From the NCBI GenBank assembly GCA_963759875.1, contig CAVXBB010000016.1, forward strand, positions 372,001 through 436,000: a stretch of 64,000 nucleotides of DNA, given 5' to 3'. Shown one piece after another: positions 27,638-39,200 of the stretch. The position numbers and the translations under genes were made by a program. The DNA is from JAFAGX01 sp963759875 (GTDB taxonomy: Bacteria > Acidobacteriota > Terriglobia > Terriglobales > Acidobacteriaceae). Each line of letters begins with the position of its first letter. The first letter of the stretch is position 1. The notes under the pieces are model-generated. The model made no database searches. It saw only the letters and a list, made by a program, of their open reading frames with translations, and was not told where the DNA came from.

Positions 27638-29721
27638 ATGGTAGGTCTCCAATCACCGGCGGACACGACATTCTGGTTGATCCCGGGACGAGTGCTGTTC
27701 CTGATCATTCCTCTCCTGGGCACAGGATTATTTGCTTACATTGTGGCGCGCCGACTGACGCCGCTAATTCATGCGCAACCTGATTTTCGCTTCGACCACC
27801 CTTTCATCCGGCTGGGGCGAGTTTTTAAATTCTGGCTGGGACAGTGGAAGCATCCGCGGTATCGGTTCGCCGGCACACTTCACATCCTTATTTTTGCCGG
27901 TTTCATTGTGCTGGCGACTCGTGCCTTCACCTTATTAATACAAGGTGTGTTGCCGCAATTTGTAGTGCCTGGGCTGTCGGGGGAGGCCGGGCATGTCTAC
28001 GGGATCATTACGGACTACGCGGCCACGATGGTTTTTCTATGCATGGTGGTTGCGATCGTCCGGCGGGTAATCTTCAAACCTGCACGCTACGCAGTGCCTG
28101 CACGTTACGGTAAAGGCCATCCGGTGGATGCGGTCTTCCTTTTAGTATTGATTGCAGTTCTGATGCTGGCCGATAGCCTGGTTGAAGGCGGTAGCGCCGC
28201 GGCTGGCGCGCGACAGAACCACGCGATTGACTCCGCCGCCATCTTCTCACTGCCGTGGGTATTTAGAACTGCTCTGCTTTCGATCTCCACAGCAAAATTG
28301 CAGAGCTTCTATCTCGGCGCGTATCTCACCCATGAATTCACCTTCTTCCTTCTGCTCTGTTACCGACCTTTTGGGATCCAGTTCCATGTGGAAACTTCGT
28401 TATTCAGCATTTATTTCGCAAAACTGGATCGCGAGATTCTGAAGCCGGTGAGATGGGGTGTGCCCGAAGACCATCTCGACCAAGTGAAATCGTTTGGGGT
28501 GAAAACCTTCGAAGATTTCACCTGGAAGCACATGCTGGATTTCTACTCCTGCGCGGATTGTGGTCGCTGTTCGGATAACTGCCCGTCCAATGCCGTAGCC
28601 AGACCGATATCGCCGAGGTTTTTGAGCATCAAGGCCCAGACTACGCGTTTCAGCATTATCCAGTTTTTGCGCAAACCAAACCCAATAGCAAGCCGCTGGT
28701 TGGCAGCATTTATTCCGAGGATGAGATTTGGTCCTGCACGACTTGTGGCGCCTGCGAAGAAGAATGTCCCCTGCTGGTCGAGTACATCGATAAGGTTGTC
28801 GATTTCCGCCGCGGGTTAATTGACGAGGGGAATGTACCGCAATCGCTGCAGAAGCCGCTGAAGGCCTTAAAGAGCCGCGGAAATCCTTACGGAAAGATGG
28901 AGAAAAAACGAGCCGATTGGGCCAAGGCTGCGGAGTTTCAGCAGGTCTGCGATCTACAAACGCTCGACAAAGGCAACCGCGCGAATATTTTGTATTTTGT
29001 CGACAGCATCACTTCCTATGACGAACGGATGCAATCGATTGGGCGGGCGACAGCAAGAATTCTCGACCAGATCGGCGAGAATTTCGGAATTCTGGGAGCG
29101 CTGGAGAAAGACAGTGGTCATGAGGTAAGGCGATTTGGCGAAGAGATGCTCTTCATGGCGCTGCGCGATTACAACAGCCAGGCAATCAAGCAATCTGGCG
29201 CTCAGCGCATCGTTACCGCCGATCCACACGCATTCAATGCGCTAAGACATGACTACAAAGATGTGCCTTCAGTTGAGCACATCAGCCAGGTAATTGCCCG
29301 TGAAGTTAAGACGGGCAAAATCAAGTTCCACCACATAAAAGAAGATCGCGTCTACACCTACCACGACCCCTGCTATCTCGGACGGCATAACCAGATCTAT
29401 GACGAGCCGCGAGATGTGCTCGACGCGATCCCCGGTTTGAAGAGAGTCGAAATGACGCGCTCTCGCGACCGCTCATTCTGTTGCGGAGGCGGTGGGTTGA
29501 TGCTGTTCTACGAACCCAAAGAAGAGGAGCGCATAGGGGTGAAACGAGTGCAGATGGCGGCGGAAGCTGGAGCGGACGTGATCGTGACGGCGTGCCCATT
29601 CTGCATGGCCAACATAGAAGACGCAATTAAGGTCGCTGGTATGGAAGGAAAGATGACCGCGATTGATTTAGCGGAGTTGGTCGATCAGCAAATGGTTCGG
29701 GAAAGTTCTGCGGCAGCGTGA
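27638..29721 (+). pseudogene. Membrane Fe-S oxidoreductase (ETF:quinone oxidoreductase, EMO-like), one frameshift
   Basis: About 694 residues if one missing base near 28638 is restored. The N-terminal part has five to six membrane helices like NarI/heme-b subunits; then come two ferredoxin-type clusters (CADCGRCSDNCP and CTTCGACEEECP) and CCG domains of the heterodisulfide-reductase type (YHDPCYLGRHN and RSFCCGGGG). The shift falls between the two clusters: IKAQ in one frame should run straight into DYAFQHYPVF in the next. Proteins of this layout encoded beside etfBA pass electrons from reduced ETF to menaquinone in several anaerobes. A single base loss in an otherwise perfect gene suggests sequence error. 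Confidence 0.8.
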
Positions 29722-29733
29722 GGGAGGTTTCAC

Positions 29734-30525
29734 ATGGAGATTCTAGTTTGCGTGAAACGAGTGCCGGACACTTCGGAAAACGAGATCGAACTGAATAGCG
29801 CTGGCAATGATATCGCACGTGAAGATCTCGTCTATTCGATCAATGAAGCCGACAATTATGCCGTCGAGGAGGCCCTGCAGATCGTTACCAAAGTTGGCGG
29901 AAGCGTCACGGTGGTGACCGTAGGCGGCGAAGATGACGAAGAAATTTTGCGCAGAGAAATGGCCATGGGCGCGAGTCATGGCGTGCTGATCTCCGACCAG
30001 GTTTTTAGTGGATGCGACGGGCGGGGCATCGCGACGATCCTAAAGGCATTCGTAAAGAAGGGTAACTATGACCTGATCCTTACGGGAGTTCAGGCTGACG
30101 ATGGTGCGGCGCAGGTCGGAGGCATGATGGCCGCGATGCTCGATTGTCCGTTTACTTCGCTCGTGACTTCCATTGAAGTGCTCGACGGCAGGAAGCTGAA
30201 GATCAGCCGGGAAATTGAAGGCGGCAATCGAGAAGTAAACGAGATTGATCTTCCCTGCGTGATGTCGATACAGACCGGTATTAATGAACCGCGCTACGTC
30301 GGCATGCGCGGCATCCGCCAAGTTGCTTCCGTGCCTATTCCCACGATGAGTGCGGCAGAATTGGGCTTGGATACGAGCGCTGTGGGTCATACAGCGGCAA
30401 AAATTAAGCGTGTGGACTACTTCGTGCCAGCTCTCGGCAAGGGAGCGGAAATCCTGCACGGCAGCCGGGAAGAAAACATCGACAGAGTTCTTGAATTGTT
30501 GGAAGCGAAAGGAGGGTTGAGGTGA
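29734..30525 (+). CDS. etfB: Electron transfer flavoprotein beta subunit
   Basis: A 263-residue EtfB. The N-terminus MEILVCVKRVPDTSENEIEL, the nucleotide-binding ALQIVTKVGGSVTVVTVG and the family signature in GGNREVNEIDLPCVMSIQTG are intact. With EtfA it forms the soluble FAD protein that collects electrons from acyl-CoA dehydrogenases. It starts 12 bases after the Fe-S oxidoreductase gene (GGGAGG ribosome site) and its TGA stop shares a base with the etfA ATG, so the pair is translationally coupled. Confidence 0.95.
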   Translation: MEILVCVKRVPDTSENEIELNSAGNDIAREDLVYSINEADNYAVEEALQIVTKVGGSVTVVTVGGEDDEEILRREMAMGASHGVLISDQVFSGCDGRGIATILKAFVKKGNYDLILTGVQADDGAAQVGGMMAAMLDCPFTSLVTSIEVLDGRKLKISREIEGGNREVNEIDLPCVMSIQTGINEPRYVGMRGIRQVASVPIPTMSAAELGLDTSAVGHTAAKIKRVDYFVPALGKGAEILHGSREENIDRVLELLEAKGGLR

Positions 30526-31508
30526 TGCCTCGAATTTTCTGCTATATCCCGCAAAAAAGTGGCGTCGTCCCTGACAGCGCACTCGAGCTCGCTGCCGCAG
30601 CCAACCAGATTGATCCTAATGATTCACCGATTGCCATCGTTAGCGGGTGGGGAGCGGAGCTCGAAGTCGCGTGTAATTGCCTGCGCCGTTCATTTTCCGA
30701 GATTTGGAAAGTCGGCGATGAATGTCTCGCTTATCCAAATGCTGAGCTGGTGCGGAAGGCTCTAGTAAATCTACTGCCGGCAAAAAGCATTGTTCTGGTG
30801 ACACATGATCATTTCGGCATCGATCTCGCGCCGGGGCTCTCGATCAAGCTCAACTCGGCTTTCGTTTCTGACATTATGCAGATCGAGAGTTTGCAGTCTT
30901 CAACTTTAAAGGTGGTCCGCCAGGAATTTGGAGGTCAAGTCAGTGCGCATGTTGATTGCGATATTTCCTCGAGCGCGGTGATCACGATTCGGCCAGGAGC
31001 ATTTTATGCAACAGAAGGCGGCTCCGGTACCGGAACGGTCATCGACAAATCTGATGAAGTTGGCCCGCTGAGCGCCGGACGGCGCTACGTCGAAACGATT
31101 GTCGCCGAGGCTGGAGACGTTGATATCACCAAGCAAAACGTACTGGTTTCGGTCGGACGCGGCATTCAAGAAAAAGACAACATCGGTATCGCCGAAGAGT
31201 TGGCCGAAGCCCTGGGTGCGGCGGTGAGCTGTTCGAGACCGGTTGTGGATGCGAAGTGGCTGCCGAAATCGCGCCAGGTCGGCTCCTCCGGGAAGACGGT
31301 CAAACCGAAGGTGTACCTGGCATGCGGCATCAGTGGAGCCTCCCAGCATCTGGCGGGCATTAAGGGCAGTTTTCTAATCGCCATTAACAAAAATCCCAAA
31401 GCTCCAATTTTTCAAACGGCGGATGTCGGGATCGTCGATGACATCCTCGAATTCCTGCCCGAATTGACCAACAAGGTCCGCGAGCTGCGAACCGTTTCCG
31501 TAAAGTGA
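30525..31508 (+). CDS. etfA: Electron transfer flavoprotein alpha subunit
   Basis: A 327-residue EtfA. The C-terminal FAD-binding region is clear: RQVGSSGKTVKPKVYLACG, ISGASQHLAGIKGS and IAINKNPKAPIFQTADVGIV. ATG 30525 is preferred over the overlapping GTG at 30522, as GGAGGG lies eight bases upstream. The N-terminal domain is divergent, as is normal. It is followed ten bases later by an acyl-CoA dehydrogenase gene, the likely electron donor, while the upstream Fe-S oxidoreductase is the likely acceptor. Confidence 0.95.
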   Translation: MPRIFCYIPQKSGVVPDSALELAAAANQIDPNDSPIAIVSGWGAELEVACNCLRRSFSEIWKVGDECLAYPNAELVRKALVNLLPAKSIVLVTHDHFGIDLAPGLSIKLNSAFVSDIMQIESLQSSTLKVVRQEFGGQVSAHVDCDISSSAVITIRPGAFYATEGGSGTGTVIDKSDEVGPLSAGRRYVETIVAEAGDVDITKQNVLVSVGRGIQEKDNIGIAEELAEALGAAVSCSRPVVDAKWLPKSRQVGSSGKTVKPKVYLACGISGASQHLAGIKGSFLIAINKNPKAPIFQTADVGIVDDILEFLPELTNKVRELRTVSVK

Positions 31509-31518
31509 GGTACGGGCC

Positions 31519-33190
31519 ATGATCGCACCGAAAACGCTGAAGCTTAGCATCAAGTCGCTGCGGGATTTCGCCAAGAAACGCCTGCCTGAAGAAACGCTGC
31601 TGGACCTGGATGCGCGGGATGAATGTCCGCTGGAAATCGTACGGCACATGTGCGATCCGGACCAGCTCGGTATTCAACTACTGTTCATTCCGGAAGACTG
31701 CGGAGGTTTCGGCGGCGGCGCATTCGATGTGTATTGCATTTGTGAAGAGATGGCCCGCATCGATCTGGGCATCGCCACCGCTGTTCTTGCAACCTTTCTG
31801 GGAAGCGACCCGATCACGGTGGGCGCGACTCCCGAACAGAAAAAATATTGGCTCAGCCGCATCGCGCAGGAAGGATTGTTGTTCGCCTATGGCGCTACGG
31901 AACCTGAGGCCGGCAGCGATCTCGGCGCACTTCGCACCACGGCGGATCGAGTCATGGAAGACGGGCGCATCGTCGGGTACAAAATCACTGGCAACAAACA
32001 ATGGATCAGCAATGGCGGAGTGGCCGATGCGTACTCGGTTCTCGCGAACGCTCCCGGAGGCCCGAGCTGGTTCGTGGTTGAAAAAGGCGCCAAGGGTTTC
32101 AACCACGACGAACCAGAAGACAAGCACGGAATTCGTTTGAGCAATACGGCCGCGCTCTCGTTCGACAACGTATACGTTCCTGCCGACAGGCTGCTTGGCG
32201 GAGTAGAAGGGCAAGGCCTCATCCAGGCGCAGCTCGTGTTTGGCTACACGCGGCTGATGGTAGCGGCATTCGGGCTGGGCGCCGGATGGTCAGCTGTTGA
32301 TCGGGCAATTCCTTATTCGACGGCGCGAATACAGGCTGGTGCACCCCTCTCGGAAAAACAAGGATACACACACAAGCTGATCGTTCCCCACGTCGCACGA
32401 CTTGAAGCCGCGCGCGCTTACATCGAGGAAACTGCGGAGCGCATCGATGCTGGCGAAGGCAGCCTGAATACCGAAGGCGCGATTGCCAAGTACATGGCAA
32501 CCGAGGCAGGCAATGTCGCTGCGGAAGCGGCGATCCAGGCGTTCGGTGGCTACGGTTACACCCGCGAATATATGGTGGAGAAGATCAAGCGCGACGTTCG
32601 CATTACCACGATCTATGAAGGCACGTCAGAAATCATGGAAATGACCATCAGCCGCGATCGGTGGCAGCTTCACCTGAAAACGCGCGGGCAGCACTATCAC
32701 GAGCAGGCCGAAAGTTTGAGGTGCTGCACGCAACCATGCGGACATCGGCGCTGATGTTGCGGCATTCGCGTTGCACGCATTGGCGGAAGTCATGGAGAAG
32801 GCGCGTATCGCGCGACTGACCCGGTATCAGCACATCTTGCTGCGCTTGGGTGAACTGATCGCTTATGCGGAGTGCGCGGGCAGTCTATCGCGTCGGGCTG
32901 CGCTCGCGTCGGAAAAGAAGCTCAACGAAAAGGCGAACCGGCGTTTTGATGCGGCAGCACTGGCAGCATTGGCCAGGATTTTCGCGCGCGAGGCTGCGCT
33001 GAAAGTTGCTGAAGAGGGACTGCGCTGGGTGGTCGGAGCGGCGCATTTCGGCGCCGAAATCTCCGCATTCGAAACAGCGTTGGGTTTGCCTGCCATTCAT
33101 CGCGCGCAAGCAGGACTCATTGCCGATATGGATTTCATCGCTGACGTTTTATATAACCGCGCAGCTAAACGGTCCCAGGCAGCCGCTTAA
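31519..33190 (+). pseudogene. Acyl-CoA dehydrogenase, two close frameshifts
   Basis: About 558 residues once two missing bases are restored near 32711 and 32734. The FAD and substrate sites are normal: YGATEPEAGSDLGALRT, NKQWISNGG, QAFGGYGYTREYMVEK and the C-terminal TIYEGTSEIMEM. The break comes after the core; the correct reading would continue NADIGADVAAFALHALAEVM and then a helical C-terminal extension of about 140 residues as in the longer ACAD subfamily. The two shifts are short A-run losses, so sequence error is likely. The enzyme oxidises acyl-CoA to enoyl-CoA using the ETF encoded upstream. It ends 58 bases before the giant synthase gene. Confidence 0.8.
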
Positions 33191-33248
33191 CCGAAGTAGT
33201 TGCGCGACATCTTCATAATCATCCGGTTGACGAAGGAGGAGCGTCATC

Positions 33249-36200
33249 ATGGAAAACTCTGCGTATCGAGCCATCGCAATCGTCGGGGCGGGAACTGTCC
33301 TGCCCGATGCCGCCAACGTCCCGGTTTTCTGGGGGAACGTAAAAAACGGGCGCTATAGTATCAGTGACGTCGATCCCCAGCGTTGGGACCCGGCGCTTTA
33401 TTACGATCCCGATCCCACGGTAGCGGATAAGACTTATTCAAAAATCGGCGGCTGGGTACGTGAGTTCGTCTGGGATCCGGTGAAATGGCGGCTGGCGATT
33501 CCACCGAAAGTCGTGGATGCCATGGACACAGCGCAAAAGTGGGCCATCGCCTGCACGCGCGAAGCACTGGAAGATTATGGCTACCCCAAGCGGCCGCTGG
33601 ATTCGAATCGCACCGCCGTAATTCTCGGCAATGCCATGGCCGGGGAAAAACACTATCTCACTTCCTTGCGCGTGTATTTTCCGGAGTACGCTCGCGAATT
33701 GTCTAAAAGTGCGACTTTCGCTGCTTTGCCGGCTGCGGTGCGCGCGGACATAACGCGAGAGTTGCACGATCGCATTGCCAAATTCCTGCCCGAAATCACG
33801 GAAGACAGCATGCCGGGGGAGTTGGCGAACTGCATTGCTGGACGAATAGCAAATATCTTTAATTTCCACGGTCCAAACTTTATATGTGATGCGGCGTGTG
33901 CGTCGGCCATGGCAGCAATCAGTTCTGCCGTCGAAGGACTGGTGGAGAACGATTTTGATGTGGCGATTACTGGCGGGATTGACCGCAATATGGGCGCTCC
34001 CACATTCGTAAAGTTCTGCAAGATTGGCGCTTTGTCGGGAACCGGCACGCGACCCTATGCGGAGGGGGCTGATGGCTTCGTCATGGGTGAGGGTGCCGCG
34101 ATTTTTGTGCTTAAGCGGCTTGCAGATGCTGAACGCGACGGCGACAAGATATACGCGGTGCTGCGCGGAATGGGAGGGTCGAGCGACGGGAAAGGCAAAG
34201 GGATCACGGCCCCGAATCCGGTTGGGCAGAAGTTCGCAATCGAGCGCGCATGGCAGAACGCTGGCCTATCGCCTGCCACTGCGACTTTGATGGAAGGACA
34301 CGGCACATCTACCCGCGTGGGGGACGTTGTCGAAGTCCAAAGCATGATTGAAGTGCTCGGTGGATGCCAGCTGCCGACAGCCTCGATTGCGCTGGGATCG
34401 GTGAAGTCTAATATCGGACATCTCAAAGGTGCAGCCGGTGCGGCTGGATTTCTGAAAGTGGTACTGGCGCTTCGCGACAAATTGCTGCCGCCCAGCGTAC
34501 ACTGCGAGCGCCCCAATCCAGACATTGATTTCGCGCACTCTCCTTTTTATGTCAACACCGAGTTGAAACCGTGGCCAACCCCGGCAGATGGGGTCCGGCG
34601 CGCCGGTCTGAGCGCGTTTGGTTTTGGTGGCACGAACTTCCACGCCGTACTCGAGGAATATATTCCGCACAGACTGAACGGAAACGGAAAGCGATCCATA
34701 GCATCGGCTGCAACTCCGTCAACTGTGGAACATAAAGAAACGACGAGAGCAAGAGACGTCTCGTCATCCGCTTATAAGGCGCCTTTGCGCGGCGGGCTGG
34801 TCATTGGAGCGGCATCAGGAGCCGAACTCGTCGAGCGCTTGCGTACGGCAAAAACCGAAGCTGAGGCAGGCAAGACTCCATCCCTGACTGCGCCGGAGGA
34901 ATCGGATTTGCGCGCGCCGGAGCGTTTAGCAATTGATTTCGTTAATGCCCGCGAGCTCGCGGACAAAGCAGGCCATGCACTGAGAGCATTGGTAGCAAAT
35001 CAACCTGCAATGTGGAAGGCGCTGCGGGCACAAGGCATTTTTCGCGGCAGCGAAGCACCGGCTAAAGTGGCGTTTCTCTATCCCGGACAAGGCTCGCAAT
35101 ACGTGAACATGCTTGCCCCTCTGCGAAAGATTGAACCGATCGTTGCAGATACGTTCGATGAAGCGGATCGCGTGATGACTCCAATACTCGGAAAGCCACT
35201 CAGCGAATTCATTTTCGTTGACTCCGCGGACGCGAATGCTGTCGCTAAGGCCGAGGAAGATTTGCGGCAGACGGCAATCACGCAACCAGCCGTACTCGCC
35301 GCAGATCTTGCGCTTACTCGATTACTAGCCGCGTATGGTATCGAGCCCGATTTCGTTATGGGACACAGCCTCGGAGAATACGCGGCCTTGGTGGCGGCCG
35401 GCGCCCTGCCGTTTGCGGACGCGCTGGAGGCCGTCAGCGCGCGAGGACGGGAAATGACTCGCTTCTCCGTTGACGACAACGGAAGAATGGCCGCAGTGTT
35501 TGCGCCAATTTCTGAGATCGAGCGAGTTCTGAAGAGCGCCGACGGTTACGTGGTAATTGCGAACATCAACAGCGAACACCAGGCAGTGATCGGTGGGGCA
35601 AGCAAAGCGACCGAGCAAGCGATGGAGAGTTTCCGAAAAGCCGGTTACGAAGTCGCGGCGTTGCCGGTAAGCCACGCCTTCCACACTTCGATTGTTGCTC
35701 CCGCAAGCGAGCCTCTCAGGCGAGTACTGGCTCGCCTGCGGCTTCAATCGCCGCGGCTTCCAATCGTTGCGAATACGAATGGCGAGTTTTATCCCACCGG
35801 GTCAGACATTGTTCCGCAGATGCTTGACATCCTGGCGGAACAGGTCGCCTCCCCCGTGCAGTTCATTAAAGGACTGCACACGCTTTATCAGGCGGGCACG
35901 CGCATCTTTGTCGAGGTTGGACCCAAGAAGGCCCTGCAGGGATTTGCCGAAGATGTGCTGGGGAATCGCGGAGACGTAATAGCGATGTTTACCAACCATC
36001 CGAAGGTCGGCGAGGTCGCAGCATTCAATCAGGCCTTGTGCAATTTGTACGCCGCGGGCGTTGGATGTGGCAGGGCGGAGAAGGTCTCCACCAAGCAGGA
36101 CGACTCGCGTAAAGCAGCATCAGCCCCAAATCTCGCGAATGGCCCAATATTGCCAAACAATGGCGATCATTATGAGGAACTGGGCCGTCTCTTCGCGGGC

Positions 36201-39200
36201 GTGCTTGAAAGTGGCTGGAAGATTTATCAAGGCGCAAGTGGTCCTCCGAAGACTGCTCCCTTGGCAATTTCCGGAGCTGCCTTGGGACTGCCGGGGACCG
36301 AGCATATTTTCGATGACGGCAACATTGCACGCATTCTGCACGGCGAACAATTCATCGACGTGATTCCCACGCGTTTCCGAAAGGCGATGCTGGACAAACA
36401 TATTACGCGTTTAGTGAAGAGCGACAACGGCGGTCCAGCTTTTGAAACTATTAATGACCTATCGGATGTGATCAAGCTAGCCGGTCGCGGCGGCACTTTC
36501 GATCTGGAACATGAATTTGGAGTTTCTGCCGATCGTATTGCCGCGCTAGACCGCGCAACTCAACTGGCAATTGCAGTTGGTATTGATGCTCTGCGGGATG
36601 CTGGCATTCCGCTGGTCATGCGTTATAAAACCACGAGTAAAGGCACGCAGCTGCCGGATCGTTGGGGGTTGCCTGATAACCTGCGCGATGACACCGGTGT
36701 AATTTTTGCTTCGGCTTTTCCCGGATACGATTCTTTCGTTGAGATCCTCTCGAACTACTACACCGATCGCGGGCGGCGTGATCAGCTAGCTTTGCTCGAA
36801 AGCTTGCGGGCACGAATGGCGGAAACGAATGGCCAGCCTCTGATCGATCAGGAAATAGACCGACGTGCCGAAGAGTTGCGCGACCTGATTGAAAGAGAGC
36901 CGTATGTGTTTGACCGGAGGTTCTTGTTCAGAACACTGTCGATGGGACATTCACAATTTGCTGAATACATTGGAGCGCGCGGGCCGAATACGCAGGTGAA
37001 TGCTGCCTGCGCGAGCACAACCCAGGCGGTCGCGCTGGCAGAAGATTGGATTCGCGCAGGACGGTGCCGTCGCGTGGTGGTTATCTCGGCGGACGATGTC
37101 ACTTCCGATCACATGCTGGAGTGGATCGCTGCAGGATTTTTGGCGAGCGGCGCGGCGGCCACGGATGAGGTAGTCGAGGAGGCAGCTATTCCGTTTGATC
37201 GTCGGCGCCATGGCTTGATCATAGGCATGGGAGCGGCGGCCCTGGTCGTGGAAAGCCCGGTTTCTCTGCGCGAACGTGGCCTTCAACCGATCTGCGAAAT
37301 ATTGGGTGCTGTGGTTGCTAACAGCGCCTTTCATGGCAGCCGTCTCGATGTTCAACACATTACGCAAATGATGGAGAAGGTCATTTCGCAAGCGGAAGCG
37401 CAGCATGGCATTCGCCGGGATGAGATTGCGCCGAAGACGGTGTTTGTGTCGCATGAAACTTACACACCGGCACGCGGCGGCAGCGCGTCTGCAGAGATTC
37501 ACGCCTTGCGACATGTTTTCGGAAGGAACGCTGATCAAATTGCCATTGCTAACACGAAAGGCTTCACCGGCCACGCGATGGCTACAGGGATCGAGGATGT
37601 CGTGGCGGTGAAAGCGCTGGAAACCGGCTGTATACCGCCAGTTATGAATTTCAAAGAGGTCGACCCTGAGCTGGGCACGTTGAATCTGTCCAAAGGAGGC
37701 ATGTACCCCATTGAGTATGCGCTTCGACTTGGGGCCGGCTTTGGTTCGCAGATCAGCATGACTCTGTTGCGCTGGGTGCCGACGTCAGACCGGAAACGCC
37801 GTAGTCCAAAGGCTTTGGGTTATGCCTACAGGATTGCCGATAACGATGCCTGGGATGCGTGGCTTGCTCGAGTTGCTGGAAATCCGGCCGAGTTGGAAGT
37901 TGTGCAGCGCACGTTGCGAGTGCGAGATCGCGGGATGGCAGTGCCCGTTAATCAACATGCAGAGCATCTCAAAATTGAACTCGTTGCCGAGAGTCCAGCT
38001 CCACAGCCAACTGCGACCGTGAAGACCGAAACCGCGCCGCCTCCTGAGGCACACGTTGAAATCAATCCGCATGAAGCCGAACCTCAAGCTGTACAAAAAG
38101 GTGGCGGACAAATCGATCCGGTAAGGCAGCGCGTGCTCACGCTTGTATCCGACAAGACTGGCTACCCGGTAGATATGCTCGACCTGGATCTCGACTTGGA
38201 AGCAGACCTGGGCGTCGACACTGTGAAACAGGCGGAGGTCCTTGCGACGATTCGCGAGGCTTATGGCATTGCCAGAGATGACAGTATTAAGCTACGGGAC
38301 TTCCCTACCCTGGCGCATGTGATTCGGTTCGTACACGAGCACAGATCTGATTTGAGCTCGGCCGTACCCGCTCGCGAGAAAAAAGTAGAGGTGAAAGCTG
38401 CGACGCACCCTGTCGTTTCGACTCCGACCAAGACGAACGCGGAGGATTCAGTGAAGGAACGCGTGCTGGCGCTGGTTGTCGAGAAAACCGGATATCCCAA
38501 AGACATGCTGGATTTGGATCTCGATCTGGAAGCGGACCTCGGCATCGACACTGTAAAGCAAGCGGAAATGTTCACATCGATTCGTGAAACCTACAACATT
38601 CCGCGTGATGAAAATCGAAAACTACGCGACTATCCCACACTGGCGCATGTCATTCGATTTGTCTATGAGCAGCGACCGGACTTGGCTGCGGTTTCGGAAG
38701 TCGTCACTCCAGAGCCGATCCCGGCGGAAGCCACTGTTTCCAGGCCAGCACCAATTCACGTTGAAACACAGATTAAGTCGGAAGACTCGATTAAGCAAAA
38801 AGTACTGGCGATCGTGGCGGCCAAAACCGGCTATCCCGAGGACATGCTCGATTTGGATCTTGACCTCGAAGCAGACCTCGGCATTGACACCGTGAAGCAG
38901 GCCGAGATGTTTTCGGCGATCCGAGCTGCATACAACATTCCGCGTGACGAGAATTTGAAGCTGCGCGATTTCCGCACACTTGCGCAGGTAATCAGGTTTG
39001 CTCAGGACAGGTCGACCCTTGGGAAGATGGCCGAGACTCAAGCGGCAGAAAAACAGAAATCAAAGCTCGGGGTAGATTCGAGAGCACCTGAGCCAACGAT
39101 ACCTGTGCTTGCCAGCTTGGACGCGGCCAACTGCATTCCACGCCGAGTGCCGGTACCGGTGTTGCGTCCGCCGCTCCACATCTGTAAGCGAACCGGTGTG

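Noticed and set aside
28897..29721. A free-standing Fe-S oxidoreductase gene starting at 28897
   Set aside because: The same frame is open upstream and carries the second 4Fe-4S motif; it joins the 27638 gene by a one-base repair.
32771..33190. Separate small gene after the acyl-CoA dehydrogenase
   Set aside because: It continues the dehydrogenase C-terminal extension after two one-base losses.
38100..39020. Tandem DNA repeat from a mobile element
   Set aside because: The repeats are in-frame ACP domains of the synthase.
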